A DNA stretch of 64,000 nucleotides from Pseudobdellovibrionaceae bacterium (lineage in GTDB: Bacteria; Bdellovibrionota; Bdellovibrionia; Bdellovibrionales; UBA1609). The stretch spans positions 992,001 through 1,056,000 of the forward strand of contig CP060220.1 in the NCBI GenBank assembly GCA_023898385.1. The letters run 5' to 3'. The translations under genes were made by a program, and so were the position numbers. The notes beneath the pieces were generated by a model. That model searched no databases. It was not told the DNA's origin and worked only from the letters and a program-made list of their open reading frames with translations. Each line of letters starts with the position of its first letter. The first letter of the stretch is position 1. Of the stretch, positions 63,283 through 64,000 are shown piece after piece.

Positions 63283-64000
63283 CCACCACCTACAAGTTGT
63301 TCACCCCGATAAAAAACTGCGGCCTGACCTGGGGTAATGGCCCGCTGGGGTTCTTCAAACTCAATATGAAACGACCCTTTTTGGTTTTTTGTAGTGATAT
63401 GGGCCCACGAGCCACCGTGGTGAAATCGAATCTTCACTTTAAGGCGCTCACCCTCTTCGACTTCATCCAAAAGATTAGTGTCAAAAATATCGAGTTCTCG
63501 GCTGTAGAGACTTTCATCGCGACCTAACCATACCGTAGCTGTGTCTGCATCGATCTTTACAACATAGAGGGGCTCCGAATCTGATACACCAAGACCTTTT
63601 CTCTGACCATAGGTGAACCGATGAATTCCGCTGTGTTCACCCAGGATCTCACCTTGGGGATACCGGCGCAAAAGACCCGGCTTGATCGAGTCTGTGGCCA
63701 GATGGCGCTCCACAAAATCTGCATAGTTGGTTTTTCCGATAAAACAGATTCCCGTGGAATCTTTTTTGTTCGCCACCGGCAAACCGTGCTCTTCAGCGTA
63801 CTCACGCAATCGGGGCTTTTCCCAATCCCCAACGGGAAACAACAGGTGCGGAATAATCTCAGGATTTAAAGTAAACAAAAAGTAAGTTTGGTCTTTCCAA
63901 GTATCTGCACTGGTCACGATGGCCGGTCGACCTGATACAGGGCTTGGTTGAACTTTGGCGTAATGACCTGTCGCCAAGTAATCACAACCCAACTCACGCA
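63270..64000 (-). CDS. mnmA: tRNA 2-thiouridylase MnmA, C-terminal part
   Basis: The frame is open to the window edge; the N-terminal PP-loop lies beyond. Visible are DYLATGHYAKV, KDQTYFLFTL, the catalytic Cys region DSTGICFIGKTNYADF and the closing barrel. Makes 2-thiouridine at the wobble position of tRNA. Confidence 0.95.
   Translation of the reverse strand, partial: RELGCDYLATGHYAKVQPSPVSGRPAIVTSADTWKDQTYFLFTLNPEIIPHLLFPVGDWEKPRLREYAEEHGLPVANKKDSTGICFIGKTNYADFVERHLATDSIKPGLLRRYPQGEILGEHSGIHRFTYGQRKGLGVSDSEPLYVVKIDADTATVWLGRDESLYSRELDIFDTNLLDEVEEGERLKVKIRFHHGGSWAHITTKNQKGSFHIEFEEPQRAITPGQAAVFYRGEQLVGGGWIR

Overview
The window looks like chromosome from a Gram-negative deltaproteobacterium-like organism, most plausibly a Bdellovibrionota (Bdellovibrio-like) bacterium. 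This is an inference. It rests on tightly overlapping ATGA-type operons, a fused CcoN-CcoO cbb3 oxidase, many secreted lipoproteins with degenerate repeat domains, a murein tripeptide recycling operon, and a chemotaxis cluster preceded by a flagellar sigma-28-type promoter. No rRNA or tRNA gene was recognised.

Layout. 1-2666: end of a malic enzyme/phosphotransacetylase fusion (maeB) and hflX. 2683-8902: chemotaxis locus. A minus-strand operon runs from a degenerate receptor-like protein through an ODP-like di-iron metallo-beta-lactamase-fold protein, a 126-residue receptor consisting only of the signalling tip, CheA, CheW and CheV. Beside it lie cheY (plus strand, perfect sigma-28 promoter) and a convergent STAS-CheX fusion. 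No CheR or CheB is present, so this looks like an adaptation-poor, possibly cytoplasmic oxygen or iron sensing array. 9209-16875: a small membrane protein, then the cbb3 oxidase cluster ccoI-ccoS-ccoNO-ccoQ-ccoP-ccoG with a monohaem CcoP. 16922-20131: antiporter, acyl-CoA thioesterase, LuxR-type HTH protein and a small periplasmic protein.

20138-23900 is the oddest stretch of accessory DNA. It holds a duplicated higher-order repeat built from two kinds of 8-bp tandem array, each half-unit closing with the 18-bp palindrome TTTCTGCCCGGGCAGAAA. An HNH endonuclease gene follows whose 3' end contains the same palindrome, then decayed copies of the 3' end of that gene, one of which has grown into a 33-bp minisatellite.

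24080-39518: an Ig-domain lipoprotein, glnD-like and mutS genes, an unknown secreted protein, an ATPase remnant, and four large lipoproteins (GLUG, BspA/DUF285, right-handed beta-helix, NHL). The first three of these share a CQLADNxIxG tag just after the lipidated cysteine. 39533-42977: mpl, a serine hydrolase and ldcA form a murein peptide recycling operon.

43223-54298: the purine operon purM-orf440-purB-purC-purS-purQ-purL-purF, with long fold-back elements around it. Two of them (43223-43506 and 54107-54298) share a conserved structured core with covarying hairpins but carry entirely different 46- and 57-bp arms. They appear to be an undescribed structured DNA or RNA family and are the strongest novelty in the window. 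A third, unrelated 29-bp inverted repeat starts just after the purF stop codon.

54337-64000: a secreted M14 carboxypeptidase, a CBS-pair protein, a beta-barrel-like protein, an NSS transporter, the GTPases der and era with rnc, and tRNA modification genes mtaB and mnmA, the last cut by the window end.
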